Below, piece after piece: positions 1 to 11,500 of a DNA stretch of 64,000 nt. The stretch comes from Grifola frondosa (lineage: Eukaryota > Basidiomycota > Agaricomycetes > Polyporales > Grifolaceae): the NCBI GenBank assembly GCA_001683735.1, contig LUGG01000027.1, positions 682,001 to 746,000 on the forward strand, in the 5' to 3' direction. Under the pieces are notes generated by a model. The model did no database searches and was not told the DNA's origin. It worked only from the letters and a program-made list of their open reading frames with translations. Within the stretch, counting starts at the first letter, position 1, and each line of letters begins with the position of its first letter. Made by a program: the position numbers and the translations under genes.

Positions 1-557
1 AGCTTACTTCGAGCTGGTAGATCGAAGCCAATCGGAACATATGTGCTGTTATCCCTGTCGAAGGCGTTATTATGCCTGTTATTAGCGTATCTCGAGGAGG
101 CTCTGTGGTTATTCTGCGGCTTTGGGTCGGCTATGGAGCAACTTGAAGTGGCCTGTGCGTTCCTACTGACCGGGTTAATTGACTTCGAACTTCTTCAACA
201 TTGACAGATCGACAGATCGACGTCTCATTCCAGGGCCAAATCTTCATGATAGCCCAGGGCAGGTATTTTGTATCATACATCAGGCTTCGCAGTCATAGGT
301 AGGTTTATTCCGACGTCCACGGTACATACCCTACTGACTGAACACAGCCAATACAGGAGGAATCCCACACAATCCCTTTATACTTCACCGCAGCCCTGAA
401 ATGCCGTATAGTGCGGAGATGTCATGCAGGAGTTTTTCTCAAGCTGATACTTCGCAATCAGATGAGTACATCCCGTTGAACGCTATATAGGAAGATATCA
501 GCTGCGCTATCTCGTGTGTTCTGCTCCCTCGTATTGTTTGCACGGACCGGTATCACA
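1..557. other. Left edge, no gene recognised
   Basis: I find no open frame or family motif here. The stretch lies immediately upstream of the DUF6534 gene that starts at 558 and probably contains its promoter, but no clear TATA or CAAT arrangement could be fixed. Confidence 0.3.
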
Positions 558-2386
558 ATGGCACAGGTTGACGAGCTCATGGGGTCTGTTTTGATCGGAG
601 TCTGCTTGGCCTGCATGTTAGCATCACTATATAACCGTCACTGCGCATTACTGAACTTGATCTAGACTCTACGGAATTACCACTCTACAGACGTTTATGT
701 ATGTGCAGACTTACGCCGACGATCCGCTTTTCTTGAGAGCCATGGTTCGTTGAGTACTATTGTGATGTACTTTCACGCGATTGTCTCACTGAATTGGTTC
801 CGACACAGGTCTTCCTGGTTTGGTAATTAATTCATGCAAGAACAATTTGCTCCCGTATTGACTGTTTCAGCAGGATTATAGAAACAGTGCACACAGCCTT
901 CTGTATACAATTCATCTACGTGTACTTGATTCTCCACTTCGGCGACGTGGAATTTTTGGCGAAAATATATTGGTGAGTGGCTTGACTGTATTACAGTTTG
1001 ATGACGGCACTAACGCAGAATACGGCTCTCAGGAATGCCGGAGTGAGTAAATCCCGTGAGATATAGAACCCGCTTACCATAATTTTGCTAGCCCATTATT
1101 CTAACAGGTGTAAGTCTAGTTTTATTGTCGTTCGTTGTGCTTCGTTAACAATTTTTTTTAGGTTTTAATTCAACTGATCGTGCATAGGTACGCTTGCACA
1201 TATCCGTTCTCCCTCACCTCAATATTGTTGTCACAGCTTCTATGTTCGACGTGTATGGATTCGTAAGTGCTATCGTCTTGAGCCCATATAACATTATCTC
1301 ACCTTCTACCCAAGTGAGCAATCGATCGCGTTTCATCGTTGCCCCCTCGTGAGCGCGGTCAGCGCTATTTTCTCATATTTTCAATGCTGAATCCATGATC
1401 AGGTGGTACTAGTAGGGACTCGCCTTGGTATGGTGATTTCTCCTTCTGATATCTCTTGCTAATCGGTTCTGTCAGGGTTTGGAATAGGTACGTCACACAT
1501 CTCCGTATCTAGTGTAAACTTCAATGGGATGTCACACAGGTGGAAATACAGTCTGGTGCGGAATCTCTGCCATACGTTAGATTGTAGTTTAACATTATGC
1601 ATAGCTTCCTATATCCTGCGTGGACCGAGTTTATGGAGAGAGAACAGGAGCATTGGTAGCTCACGTCCAGATACATCGGTCCCTCAACTTAGGGCTCATG
1701 CTTAGATGCATTTAGGTAGTCGTCAGTACTGGCATCGGGACTTCAGCCTGCATAGACGTAATAGTGGCAACCGTCCTCATCTACTACCTCACGAAGGGCC
1801 GCGGCAGATGGACGAGGTATGCTTAATCGGCTGGAAGACTACATTCATCGTTTAATTTAGAGGATGCCAGTTCGGATGGCGTGTTGACCTCCCTCATAGT
1901 GTATATCGTCAACACAGGCGCTCTCACAAGGTGCGCAACTCATTCTGTTTGACTCTACATTATTGACGCAAACTCGACTGATTTGATAGTTTTTGTTCTA
2001 TTCTCACTGTCATCATGGTATCGCCCTCAGACTGCCTTCATTTTATCTCACTTTAACTCTTTCGTATCCTAGTTCTCTGTGAAAAAGGATAGCCTCATTT
2101 TCCTGGCGCTGATCGAGATCCAGAGCAAACGTGTGTGATCTATATCATACCGTCCTCTACTACTGACGATGAACTGTACGCCGTCTTTGTAGTATACGCG
2201 AACGCATTCCTTGGGAGGTTGGCTTTGACTTTGCTTGATACTGGGTGTAATGCGATGCTTACTATAATCTGCGTCAAGCTTGAATACCCGCCAACACATC
2301 CGCAACAGGCTCAGCGGACATACACAAAACCATCCGATGGACCTCTCAATCAGATCACAGTTCATCGCACCTCCGCCGGTATGTAG
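558..2386 (+). CDS. DUF6534-family multi-pass membrane protein
   Basis: This is an intron-rich gene read by joining short exons. It starts at ATG 558 with MAQVDELMGSVLIGVCLA, the usual N-terminal 'xxLMGxxLIG' membrane helix of fungal DUF6534 proteins. Later exons include QTFMYVQTYADDPLFLRAM (about 690-742), a helix with RIIETVHTAFCIQF (about 871-969), SFYVRRVWI (about 1240), LTSLIVYIVNTGALT (about 1881-1931) and AVFVVYANAFLGRL (about 2177-2218). In the family these are successive transmembrane helices: the 'DTVH' helix, the 'RRxW' loop, the 'NTG' helix and the last helix. Role unknown in the family. Splice sites such as GTGAGT near 971 and GTAAGT near 1266 support the model. The exact end is uncertain because the C-terminal tail is not conserved. 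Confidence 0.55.
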
Positions 2387-3293
2387 CGCAGGTGTCTTCC
2401 CTCTTGGGCATATTTCTGAAGTTTGGACGGGCTAGTCTCGTATCGAGATTCTCCAGGAGACGATCGTCACGGATGACGCTGTCGGCGAATTTGATACAGT
2501 GAGTACCTAGCAGCATCTCTTTCGACTTTGATTTGATTTTCGCTATGTAGCCTTCGGAACGTACTGCCAAGAAAGTACAAATAGATCTTGTATAGCTCGA
2601 GATTGGAGACAGGAGAAGGTGATGGCATCTCCGTCGCGAGCACCCCGTCTATATGCATGTACAACATCCATCAAGAACAATAACAGAATACCGACACCGC
2701 TCAGGAAGCTACTGCTGATATAACGATTGATTCTGTGCGTCAAAAATCGATTTTCTCTCAGACTTCTCTATCATGCCGATACGACCGATTGAGTGATGCA
2801 GCGCATAGTCATGTACCTCCGGGATTGCAGAACCCAATAGATGACACTGTGTACAATTGTGCTGCAGGGCATGATACTGTCGATATGGAGGCGAATCCCC
2901 GACCGGACGGATTGCTAACGACAGCACAGTAGTCCAGGGACGTGCTCGTCAATACAAATCTACTTGTGGTGGGTCAGCAGTGGCGCACCCCAGGAGTGAT
3001 CTCCACGAAACCCGCGACGGAATCGGTGCACCCCTGTGCACCCCAACGCACAAGGTCTTACAAGCTCGAGGAACGAGCCTAATCTTGGTGCTGCGGAGAA
3101 TCTGAAACATGCAAAATGATTGGCCTGTTCCAGACGTGAAATCCGTACACCGAGGTCCCCGAAAATCACTGTGATGCTAGGTCTTCACGCGTAATCTAGG
3201 CGCATCAGACATAGCATACATTGCCACTGTACATAAGTGTGGTCGCGGTGGAGTTTTCTGAGTACCCCGCTTGATCACCCTTTTCAGCTGTCG
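2387..3293. other. Intergenic, nothing recognised
   Basis: There are only short overlapping frames without family motifs. The stretch separates the DUF6534 gene from the ICMT-like gene; both are read rightwards, so the promoter of the latter should lie at its right end. Confidence 0.3.
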
Positions 3294-4139
3294 ATGTTGA
3301 GCTCCCCGCACCCGCTCGCCAAACTGCCGTTATTGCTTTCGGCGGCATATTTTGGGCATCTGGTACGTCAGTCAAATACAATAAATTGATAGCTCATAGG
3401 AAGATATGATAATAGAGTGGAACATCGCCTCAGCCATCGCCAAGCGAGATAGAAACTGTGAAGTTTGCTAAGGTGGAGAAGAAGTCAAAGAGATTGGTCT
3501 TCCGCTTTGGACCCGGAATCCTGAAAGTATGTCATACCATTGTTCACCTCGACGTTATTCCATAGCTCATTTCATATTATCACCATCTAGTTTGTCGTCA
3601 TTTCCACATGTTTAGCCGAGGCTGCTATTATACTATGCGAGACCTACCCTTCTTTCCCGGGATCAGACTCCATTCGAGCTCTCTTCCATGGCACCTCCTA
3701 CTCCAGCATTTACATATCGCGTACCTTCCTCGTCGGCTGGGCTCTGCTCGCCACAGGCACGTATCTCCGCGTCACATGCTACAGATATCTCGGTCATTTC
3801 TTCACCTTCGAGCTTGCATTGCATGCCGATCATAGACTTGTCACGTCCGGACCGTACTCCATCGTGCGGCACCCGAGCTACAGTGCCGTCCTGGTCGTGG
3901 CAGTTGGCCTTGTGATGCTGCACCTAAGTCCTGGCTCGTGCTGGGACGCATTTGGAGTGTGGCGCAGCACCGTGGGGATTTTGTGCGCGCTTGGGTGGAT
4001 AGGCGTGTGGATCGTGTTCGCGGCGGCCATGGTGGCGAGGACGACCGTGGAAGACAGCGTGCTGAAGGAGGCGTTTGGGAAGGAGTGGGAGAAATGGGCA
4101 AAATCAACACCGTACAGATTACTTCCGGGAATCTATTGA
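3294..4139 (+). CDS. Isoprenylcysteine carboxyl methyltransferase-like (ICMT) membrane enzyme
   Basis: ICMT enzymes methylate the C-terminal prenylcysteine of CaaX proteins or pheromones at the ER with S-adenosylmethionine. The proposed start is ATG 3294 (MLSSPHPLAKLPLLLSAAYF). A GTACGT donor at 3363 and an acceptor near 3433 lead to exon 2 (PSPSEIETVKFAKV to about 3526). The last exon runs from about 3616 to the stop at 4139. It carries a hydrophobic segment (SRTFLVGWALLATGTYLRV), then the hallmark motif HRLVTSGPYSIVRHPSY, a second membrane hairpin, and the C-terminal block EDSVLKEAFGKEWEKWAK ending in PYRLLPGIY. The arrangement and total of roughly 230 residues fit the family. The exon 2/3 junction does not keep frame with the strongest donor (3527), so either a weaker donor (3531) is used or a base is wrong. 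Basidiomycetes often carry several ICMT copies; this one need not be the housekeeping copy. Confidence 0.8.
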
Positions 4140-4326
4140 GAATTTATTTTAGGGGCCTTCAGGTTCAGGCTGAACTTTGCACCGACTGGATAATAGCTGC
4201 CGGGGCTGCATATCTTTGGACATGAAGAACATAAAGATGCGCCTCGCTTCCCTTGTTCGGGCTCAGCGTTAAGTACATATGCAATACCAACAATTCATAT
4301 AAATCATGAACAGTGCTCCACCCCCC

Positions 4327-5449
4327 TCATACACCGACACCCAGTTCGCCTAGACGGTAGTGCGGTGTCCTAACATGAAACTCGACATAGCCCTGCACAA
4401 ACATTCGTATCAGCTTCCGCGCGCCCACCAGCTGTCGTGTCACTTCAAAAATTCACCTGGATGAATCCTCGGCTGACCGCCGCAAGTTCGTGATCTCCAG
4501 CCGCCGTTTCATCGATCCGGGGCACTGTGTCCAGGAGCTCTGCCGAGAGTTCACGCAGAACGGTGAAAGGGGTCTTCTGCTCCACCACAGCACGGAGGGA
4601 GATATAGTTAGCGGGTTCCGCAGCCATGGATTCTTTCTAGAAAGAAAGGCTGTGTCGGGAGAAATCAATGAGAGGCCTGCCGTTATGTTTATGCAGAACT
4701 CACCCGTCGCTGTAGGGTATCAGGATCAGCAGGATGCCCGATGAAAATAAGCCCAGAACGTACTTCAGACAATTGACATAGAAATTCAGCTCGTTTGAAA
4801 AATGACATGCCCGATGAACATCGCACATGACCAAGGCGCACAACAGAGTACTCACGGGATAAGCTGTATGTAGGACTCAACACTAGCCCTCCAATGTCCG
4901 GGAAGATAAAGTGGGAATATGCAGCAGACACTCCAGACATTAGGCGGAGATGGTAGGAATAATGCTTGGTGAGACCGCCATCTTCCCTGTCGTGCATTCG
5001 ACATAAACCGCGGTCTTGAACTCGAGCGCAGCGCGCACAATCGCGTTCGCCGCGACCGCTGGCCAGAGTGCCTGTGCATTCTGCAGAAGGGCGGCATAGC
5101 AATCGAACACGGGATCCAGCTGCTTCCTGTCGTTCGCGAACCGCTGGGAGAACTCGCCGACGGACACGGGATCGGCAGCGCCGTGGTCGTCCACATAGAT
5201 CGAGCATGCCGTGTACAGGGCAATATAATACTGGTGCTCGGCGCTGTGTGGCTGTAGCAGGTCTCTGTGATGATGCAGCTCTCGACGAGGAGATTCTCCT
5301 GGAACGTGGGGCTGAGTGTAGTGTTCCACGCAGCGATCTCGGCTGAGAGCGCTGGCGGGATCTGTGTTCGGCCGTGTCTGCGGGAATGCGTATGCGAGGC
5401 CACTGAGGAGGGCTGTGATGACGCCCTTAGTTTTGTCTGCGGGACTCAT
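4327..5449 (-). CDS. Tri5 (trichodiene synthase)-type sesquiterpene synthase, frame disrupted
   Basis: Class I terpene synthases ionise a prenyl diphosphate, here presumably farnesyl diphosphate, in the cytosol. Reading on the minus strand from ATG 5449 (MSPADKTKGVITALLSGLAY) gives the family order: SAEIAAWN, ENLLVESC, then YIALYTACSIYVDDHGAADP (aspartate-rich motif YVDD at 5186-5197), VFDCYAALLQNAQALWP, AVYVECT, an intron, AYSHFIFPDIGG, ESYIQLIP, KESMAAEPANYISLRAVVEQK (from about 4640) and the last exon GYVEFHVRTPHYRLGELG, with stop at 4327. Two compensating single-base shifts lie near 5350 and 5240. The exon that should carry the NSE metal-binding motif (about 4690-4780) gives no recognisable NDxxSxxxE in any frame, so the gene may be non-functional or misread there. 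Function as a terpene cyclase is family knowledge; the product is unknown. Confidence 0.7.
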
Positions 5450-5864
5450 ATCAGTCAACGACAGCTTTGTTGGGCTATGTGCCATACCGTCAGCAACGCT
5501 TAGGGAGAGCATCTTCAAGTGTGGGGGAAAATGTGCGTTTGCAGGAGGGAGTTTTATACTGCGAATATGTTGTATAAGAGCTATCATCCGATGGCGATTT
5601 TGCAGATAGCAGGCTGACAGTTCTAGTGGTCATCTCTTCTGAGCACAGTGGCCGCTACTATCATAAAAAAACCAGACGACACCACTGTACCTGGCTGCGG
5701 CTAACGTTTGACGAGAGTTGTGTGCAAAGTTTGGACTATATCGTTCCGCCTCTGATACAGAAATGATAGTCTATCCCGCATATGTGTGATACTGTGTACG
5801 TCAAGGTTTATTCTATTAGGCAGGGGCGTGCGCGGTAGAAAACGTTGAGAATATACTGAAATCA
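5450..5864. promoter_or_regulatory. Upstream region of the terpene synthase gene
   Basis: This stretch is non-coding by inspection and adjoins the proposed start of the leftward terpene synthase gene. No specific binding site could be assigned. Confidence 0.2.
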
Positions 5865-6660
5865 TTCAGGTTATTCGGTAGACTGGACAGCAATGCGTGC
5901 CAGGCATGCCTGACAGAAACAATCGTCCAGAGAGGGCATTTGCGGCTGTTCTTCCAATGAGCTTCGGCACACTGCATGCATTTCATAGGCCAAGATGGTC
6001 TTTGTCATGTTGTGGGCAGCGTGACCTCCGGATGCGAGGACTGGACAGTGATGAAAATTTGTGATCATGACTGCTGCACATTACTCACTTGCTTTTCAGT
6101 GTGGCTTGGAAAAATATTTGATCGAAATGACGGAGCGCCAATATATCGTAATTCATGGTCTTCCAGTGTACCCATTAACAGATGAAGGATTGCAGATAGG
6201 ATTCCGGTTGACGGAGGTCTAGGATCGAACCAGAGGACATCCTCGATGACGGGTGTACAAACTTGACGCTAGCGCAGGAATTACAGATCCTATTCGGAAG
6301 ACGCTGAGAACTTACCGGAACCGTCAAGTCTATTCAGTAGACTGGATGGCATTGCGCGCCAAGAATACCTGGCCGTAACAATCATACGGAGAAGGGTGAC
6401 CGTGGCAGGTACACTGGACATTCGTGAGCAATCCTCTACAGGATGTGCTCTGTAGCTTCTGAAAACTGCATGCGTTTCGTAAGCAAAACCGTTGGGCTCT
6501 GGTCATGCTACTTCCGGAAACAGGTATGAACCGTGATGGAAAGTTAGTATTACAGCCCATGGATTTTACCCACCGGCCTTTCGCAATAGCTTGCAAAGCG
6601 ACGGAGCGCTAACGCTGTGTGAACATCGAAATTCGTGGTCTTCCCGCTTGAACTGATAGA
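5865..6660. repeat. Diverged tandem duplication, period about 460 bp
   Basis: Two blocks, roughly 5873-6165 and 6330-6648, share several landmarks in the same order. Both begin with a 'TTCRGTAGACTGGA' start, then a 'tgatgraaaktt' stretch, 'GACGGAGCGC', and a 'cgaaattcgtggtcttcc'-like end. On the minus strand the blocks read CFCQACLARIAVQSTE and VFLARNAIQSTE. I see no known domain, so this may be a duplicated exon or a non-coding repeat. Confidence 0.4.
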
Positions 6661-7879
6661 AAGGTACCCGCCCGTAGTGGGAAATGACAGCCAGCAGAGT
6701 GATTGTCCGCAGACTTCATAATCTTTATCTTGTAAGACAGAAGCAATGCATAGTTAAGATCACGAATTTGTTTGAAGTACGTACGCACTGTGCTGCCTAG
6801 CCTCATTACTGACCTGGAGTTTTGACTGGTCCACCTGCTCGCAGGTACTTGCCGTTAGAGTAGAAATGCAGGGAAGCGGTCTCCGAGGGTACTCGGACAA
6901 ATTTTAGACGTCTGAGGGCAGCTAAGCCCAGAAACGGTTTCCAGGCTTCAGATATTGCGCAGCTACGTTTACAGCCAACCAACCATTTTCGAGACGATGG
7001 AGATACTGGGAGTAGAGGGCTATCAGTACAGCAAGGACATCGCAATGTGTGCCATTAGTTCAGACCATCGCAGGGCCAGGGGTAGCGGAGGTGCACAACA
7101 GGCTTGCACAAATCCCGCATGTCCAGAATAGCTGCTGCGGAAGTTTCGATGGAGGAAACCACCCGCGCCCAGCATTAAACAAAGTCACCGGTGCGTGCGG
7201 GGATTGAAAGCGATGCGCTCCAGCACCGTCTTATAAGCAATCCACGGCTGCGCTCGCTGAAATCATTGATGGGATCCGTTCTTGGCGTCTTCCACGTGCC
7301 AGCCAGCCCTCTGCTCAGCTGGCTAATGCGTACTATGATAGCTGGATGAGGTGTTGTTCGGCTGCCACGTAGAGGAGCCGCTCCGCCATCCATGTCGATT
7401 CACCATCGCCTGTGTCGGCGGCTATAAATGGGTATTCCATCAAGACTCCCGCTGAAGGCTGCGAGGGATCTAGGTCTGATTTGGAATGATTGTGATGATA
7501 GATGAGGTAGCGGTGAATGAGCAAGCGAGAATTACGCAAGATCAGTATGGCGAGATTTGAAGGATAACTGACTAACCGGCATTTATAGCTTTATGTCGAG
7601 AATTGCTTCAGCAATGGCGCACAGCATGATACTGCAGCGATTGTGGACTGACTTAGCTTTAGGAGCGCCACTATGCATTACGACGCCCTACAGATGCGGT
7701 GTGTTAATATCATGTGATGTGCGACTTCAAATGAGATATACAGCGATTCCAACCAAAAGCTGTAATCGAAGATTAAAACAGAAATCATAATTTGACTTTC
7801 CCATAAACGTACCTTGAACGACCTACAATATGAAATTCAAATGTGAAGTAATGGCAATGAGGAGAAAGAGATAGCTTAC
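6661..7879. other. Low-information region, possible decayed 3' part of a DUF6534-like gene
   Basis: There are only short frames without family motifs. If the minus-strand DUF6534-like exons at 7880-8220 belong to a full gene, its 3' exons should lie here, but I cannot recognise the expected NTG helix. Confidence 0.2.
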
Positions 7880-8215
7880 CAGATAGCAGTCCCAAGGGCT
7901 CTCGGTTGCCCATAGTTGCTCACCAGGTAAAAGTAGCTACAACAAAGCCCCACAGGTTAAGCGCCAGCGTATAGAGAACGAGCATTGTGGTTACCAAGAG
8001 TGCAATGCCAGGATAGTGTGCAACGTATCGGGCGACCTGTTGTCATCAGCTTGAGGAAGCTGGTCAAACCATATATCCTAGTCGGTGTAACATTAGCATC
8101 ATGAGGGATAATATAAAAAAGTATTGTGACAGTGTTCCGAGGTATGACCCAAGAAGTAGAGCCCCCAGTGTACCATCGAGCTGTAGTAATGAGGCGACAG
8201 ATGTCATGATTACAA
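7880..8215 (-). pseudogene. DUF6534-like membrane protein fragment
   Basis: On the minus strand an ATG at about 8215 opens MTSVASLLQLDGTLGALLLG, resembling the first helix of DUF6534 proteins. It is followed by a helix containing LLVTTMLVLYTLALNLWGFV. A frame change then gives YFYLVSNYGQPRALGTAIW before a GTAAGC donor at about 7889. The 'YLVxNxGxPxAL' string is characteristic of the family. Later exons were not found, so this is called a remnant. It is the second member of this family in the window, on the opposite strand from the one at 558-2386. Confidence 0.4.
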
Positions 8216-10200
8216 GACAGAATATTCAGAGCTGAAACGGCAGCATACTAGACATTGCCAATTTCCATAAGTATGGGTTGAGGAGCCACAGTGTGGCAAG
8301 TGCGACACGCTCGGGCGTCAACTATGCTTTACTACCCCAACACTTCGAAGACTACACGAATCTCTCTTATAAAATGTATCTATAGGCGTGCATTGGCATA
8401 TGACTAACACTTACAGAAATTTTGTGGGGGATTTGAGCGGCATTTTGAGCTCGTGACGATCGATTGATGACCTTCGTCGAATTTTCCGTCTTTGAACTTG
8501 CTCAACGACCGCATTAATACATGCCAAAGGTCCCGCCAATGCGTAATCTGCAGCAGGCGGTGTTAAATATGGTGAAGGAGAGTGTCGTGACCAGCATACC
8601 CTGCTTCAGAGACGTTGGAGGGTGACGCGAGGGCTGAGAGGTCCCCACTAGTAGATGTGAGTATCGTCCTGTCAAACCTTGCATGTCGTTGGACATCATG
8701 ACTGCAACCTCTGAAAGTACCTGAAGCATCTACTGATTGGGTGCAGGTGGCGCAAAAAGGCATTGTACATCGAACGTTGAGCGCGAAGGATGATATTTGG
8801 ATGTTCAAACACTCACATACAGAGAGCCAAGCCTCAAAGTTGCTGTAGCGCAATTAATCGAGTTTACTTATACGACAAATTTCTATTCGACCTGGTGTGC
8901 TCTGAAGTTCTTGATGCAACCAACACGGGCGTATCAGCCGTTCTGATGCGGTATCCGAGTATGCTGATTTTGTGAATTCGATAATCGCTATTAGCTGGAA
9001 CATGTAAAAGTTATGCAAATGAGAGGCGCCCGATCGCACCCACATCTCCGGGCGGAGATTGAATCTCCCCAGCCTCCGCACCTAATTGACTAAAGTTCTC
9101 TGCTAATTCCCATTTGTTGGATATCGACAGTACCTGAGTTCAGCATTGTGGCGCAAAGCCACCTTCGAGTTGTTGACAAGTTCCTCCCCCGAGTCAGGAT
9201 CCGATTACTGAAGGCTCCATAGTATTGACGGTCGAATTGTCGACTCGCGCAAGCGTAAAACGTAAGTCCTTGGGGTCCTGCCGGAGCCCTCCAACAATTT
9301 CTCTGAAATAGAACTTTTCTCAAGCATACGTGGTCCGCCGTAAAGCCTATACAATCGTCTATCTTACCAACTTGTGAGCGGTTGGCTTGTCGGAAGTGCG
9401 TGATCCGGTGCTTAATTTTTTGACATTGACTGTGTATGCCCGATTCAGGATTGAATCTGATCTGAAGCTAACTGAATGATGGCCATGCGTTTGCTGCCGC
9501 GTGTACACAAAATCGTTCCAATCTAGATTGGTCGCTGAATTGTAACTGAGGTCATTCTCGTCTCTAGTTTGTATGGTACGTATTTGCCAGTCTTTCCCTT
9601 TCCGGCGTCCAGGCATCGTCAAGGGCCACCATTGATGTGAGATGTTGATATCTCTAGGACTCTAGAATGAATGTTCTAAAATTTCACGGCGCTCAAGAAG
9701 GTTCTTAATAGCAGTCAGTATGACGAAACCTGTGCACACGAACTATTTGGCGTTGTTCTGATATCGCACCTAGGCGTTATTCCCCCTTCTAGGCCAGACA
9801 ACTGCTTGGAGGTTTGAACTTCACAGGTTTCGCGACCAAGCGCAGATTCGACAGATTACATTCGAAACCTGCGCAGTCATGCAATTCACAACTATGTTCA
9901 AGAGTATGGAGCTTTCTACTCGCTGTGGCATAAATGACCCGCATACCTTTGTTCCATTTGCCTTCGAGCGGGCATCTAGAGGAGAGGTATTTCTATACGA
10001 CGTCCCTGCCGACTGGAAATCAGATAAAACGATTTCATGTCAAGAACTGATTTTTGGTACGAGAATTGTTCTGTGATGACAGTTTGAAGCTATTCCATAT
10101 ATATGAATTCAGAACATTTCCCCAAATCACGATCTCTTCCACCCTCACGTCCCCCAGTATGTGATTTTTTTAAACTTCTCTTTCTCACTGATCGAGGCGT
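8216..10200. other. 2 kb without a recognisable gene
   Basis: Several short frames exist. On the minus strand, 8410-8570 reads ADYALAGPLACINAVVEQ, and on the plus strand 9879-10076 reads FVPFAFERASRGEVFLYDVP. Both look like possible exons but match no family I know. The stretch is AT-rich in parts and may hold one unrecognised intron-rich gene or degraded sequence. Confidence 0.2.
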
Positions 10201-10219
10201 TGTGCACTCCACAGACCTG

Positions 10220-11500
10220 AAGCTTTCGAACAACTAGCGACCGATACCGGGCACAGTGAACTCGATACCTTGCAAGCTCATATGAATACAGCTATCGACG
10301 CTATTCGGCAAGAGTCGGCTGCGGGAGGACTCCCTTCTCTTTGGTCACGCATCGCTGAGCGGCGTCCATTGGATGACCCGTCCTTTTTGCCTAGTCCACG
10401 TCTGTTCGAGGCCCGCCGCCTCGCTATAGGTTTGTTTATTGTCTTCTGTATGAACTTCATGATTTTGTTTACTCGATGTTTCAGCATGCATTGTCGGTAT
10501 TCAAATCGGGCTTCGTTTTCCACGATGCAGGGGCAGCCAAAGAATCTCATTCAGCTCCCATTTGAGAAAGTGGTCGAACAATCCTTCGCACAATATCATA
10601 AGGCGCCATTGATATCCCTCTCATCACAGGACTCATAGATTGTGTGGGAAGTCTGCCGAAATTTTCAGCAAGTGTTCATGCCGATGAGTTAGGGAAACGC
10701 TTTGATTTAGATCCGCGCAAATGGACGACAATCCTACGCTCTCTGTCCAGTAATTAATTGTTCAGCGAGATTACGGAGTCGGTATTTGTACTTAACCATC
10801 CCGTACTGGAACTTGTCGAAGGACGTGATGGCCGAGCATGCGCGGAGTACGCTTCTGCGCATGCTTCCGAACTCGAACTCAATATTTTATCAACAGATTT
10901 CCGCGGGAGGCCCAGGTTTCTGCTGTGTTGCAAGATTGGATCACCCACAAAGATTGGAGACACTCCCAATCCGCTTCGGAGACAGCGTTCCAACTTGCCA
11001 ATGACACCCGCCTATCGATGTTTCAGTGGCTCGAACCGCACTCCACTGCCAGAAAACAGTTTGCAGTCGCTGTCCAGGTAACCACATTGCTTTCGTGCTT
11101 AGTGTCTGTGCTAAAGTGTCCACATATGCAGGCTATCGACGGCTGTTACTCACAGGGAGCGCTCGCTGATTATCCCTGGCGTTCGTTGCCTCCTACTCAA
11201 GTTCTTGTTGACTGCGGTGGCGGCCAGGGCGCGTTTTCGATAGCTCTTTAGAAAGTGTGAGTATTCGAATATTGATATAATCTTTTGTACTCACAGTAAT
11301 CGTAGATGTTTCATAATTCAGGACTTGGAAGGCGTAAGCCCATATCCCTGGAGTGCTCGAGAGTGGCCAGATTACAATGGAGGTGCATAATTTCTTCACG
11401 CCAATGCCTCACCGTGGAGATGGCCACAGCTTCATTTTCCGAGACACACCGCATCTGGGTAATTATAATACATCGCGCATTCAATCGATTATTCTACTCT
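10220..11500 (+). pseudogene. O-methyltransferase (plant/fungal OMT family) pseudogene
   Basis: Joined exons follow the order of fungal SAM-dependent O-methyltransferases of the sterigmatocystin 8-O-methyltransferase type. They are a helical N-terminus (SFLPSPRLFEARRLAI, near 10375-10425), a winged-helix region (VHADELGKRFDLDPRKWTTI, 10675-10735), FQLANDTRLSMFQWLE (about 10991-11036), a DYPWRSLPP block and the SAM-binding motif VDCGGGQGAFSIAL (about 11207-11248). The frame then meets a stop at 11249. Downstream, IIQDLEGV and EVHNFFTPMPHRGD are still visible in other frames, but the catalytic C-terminus is absent. A further stop lies near 10757, where family members continue. The 3' end abuts the 3' end of the convergent methyltransferase gene at 11489. 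Most likely a decayed gene. Confidence 0.65.

Noticed and set aside
3616..3915. Plus-strand frames beginning MAPPTPAFTYRV and minus-strand frames over the same bases
   Set aside because: They are shadows of the ICMT-like exon, whose frame carries the family motifs.
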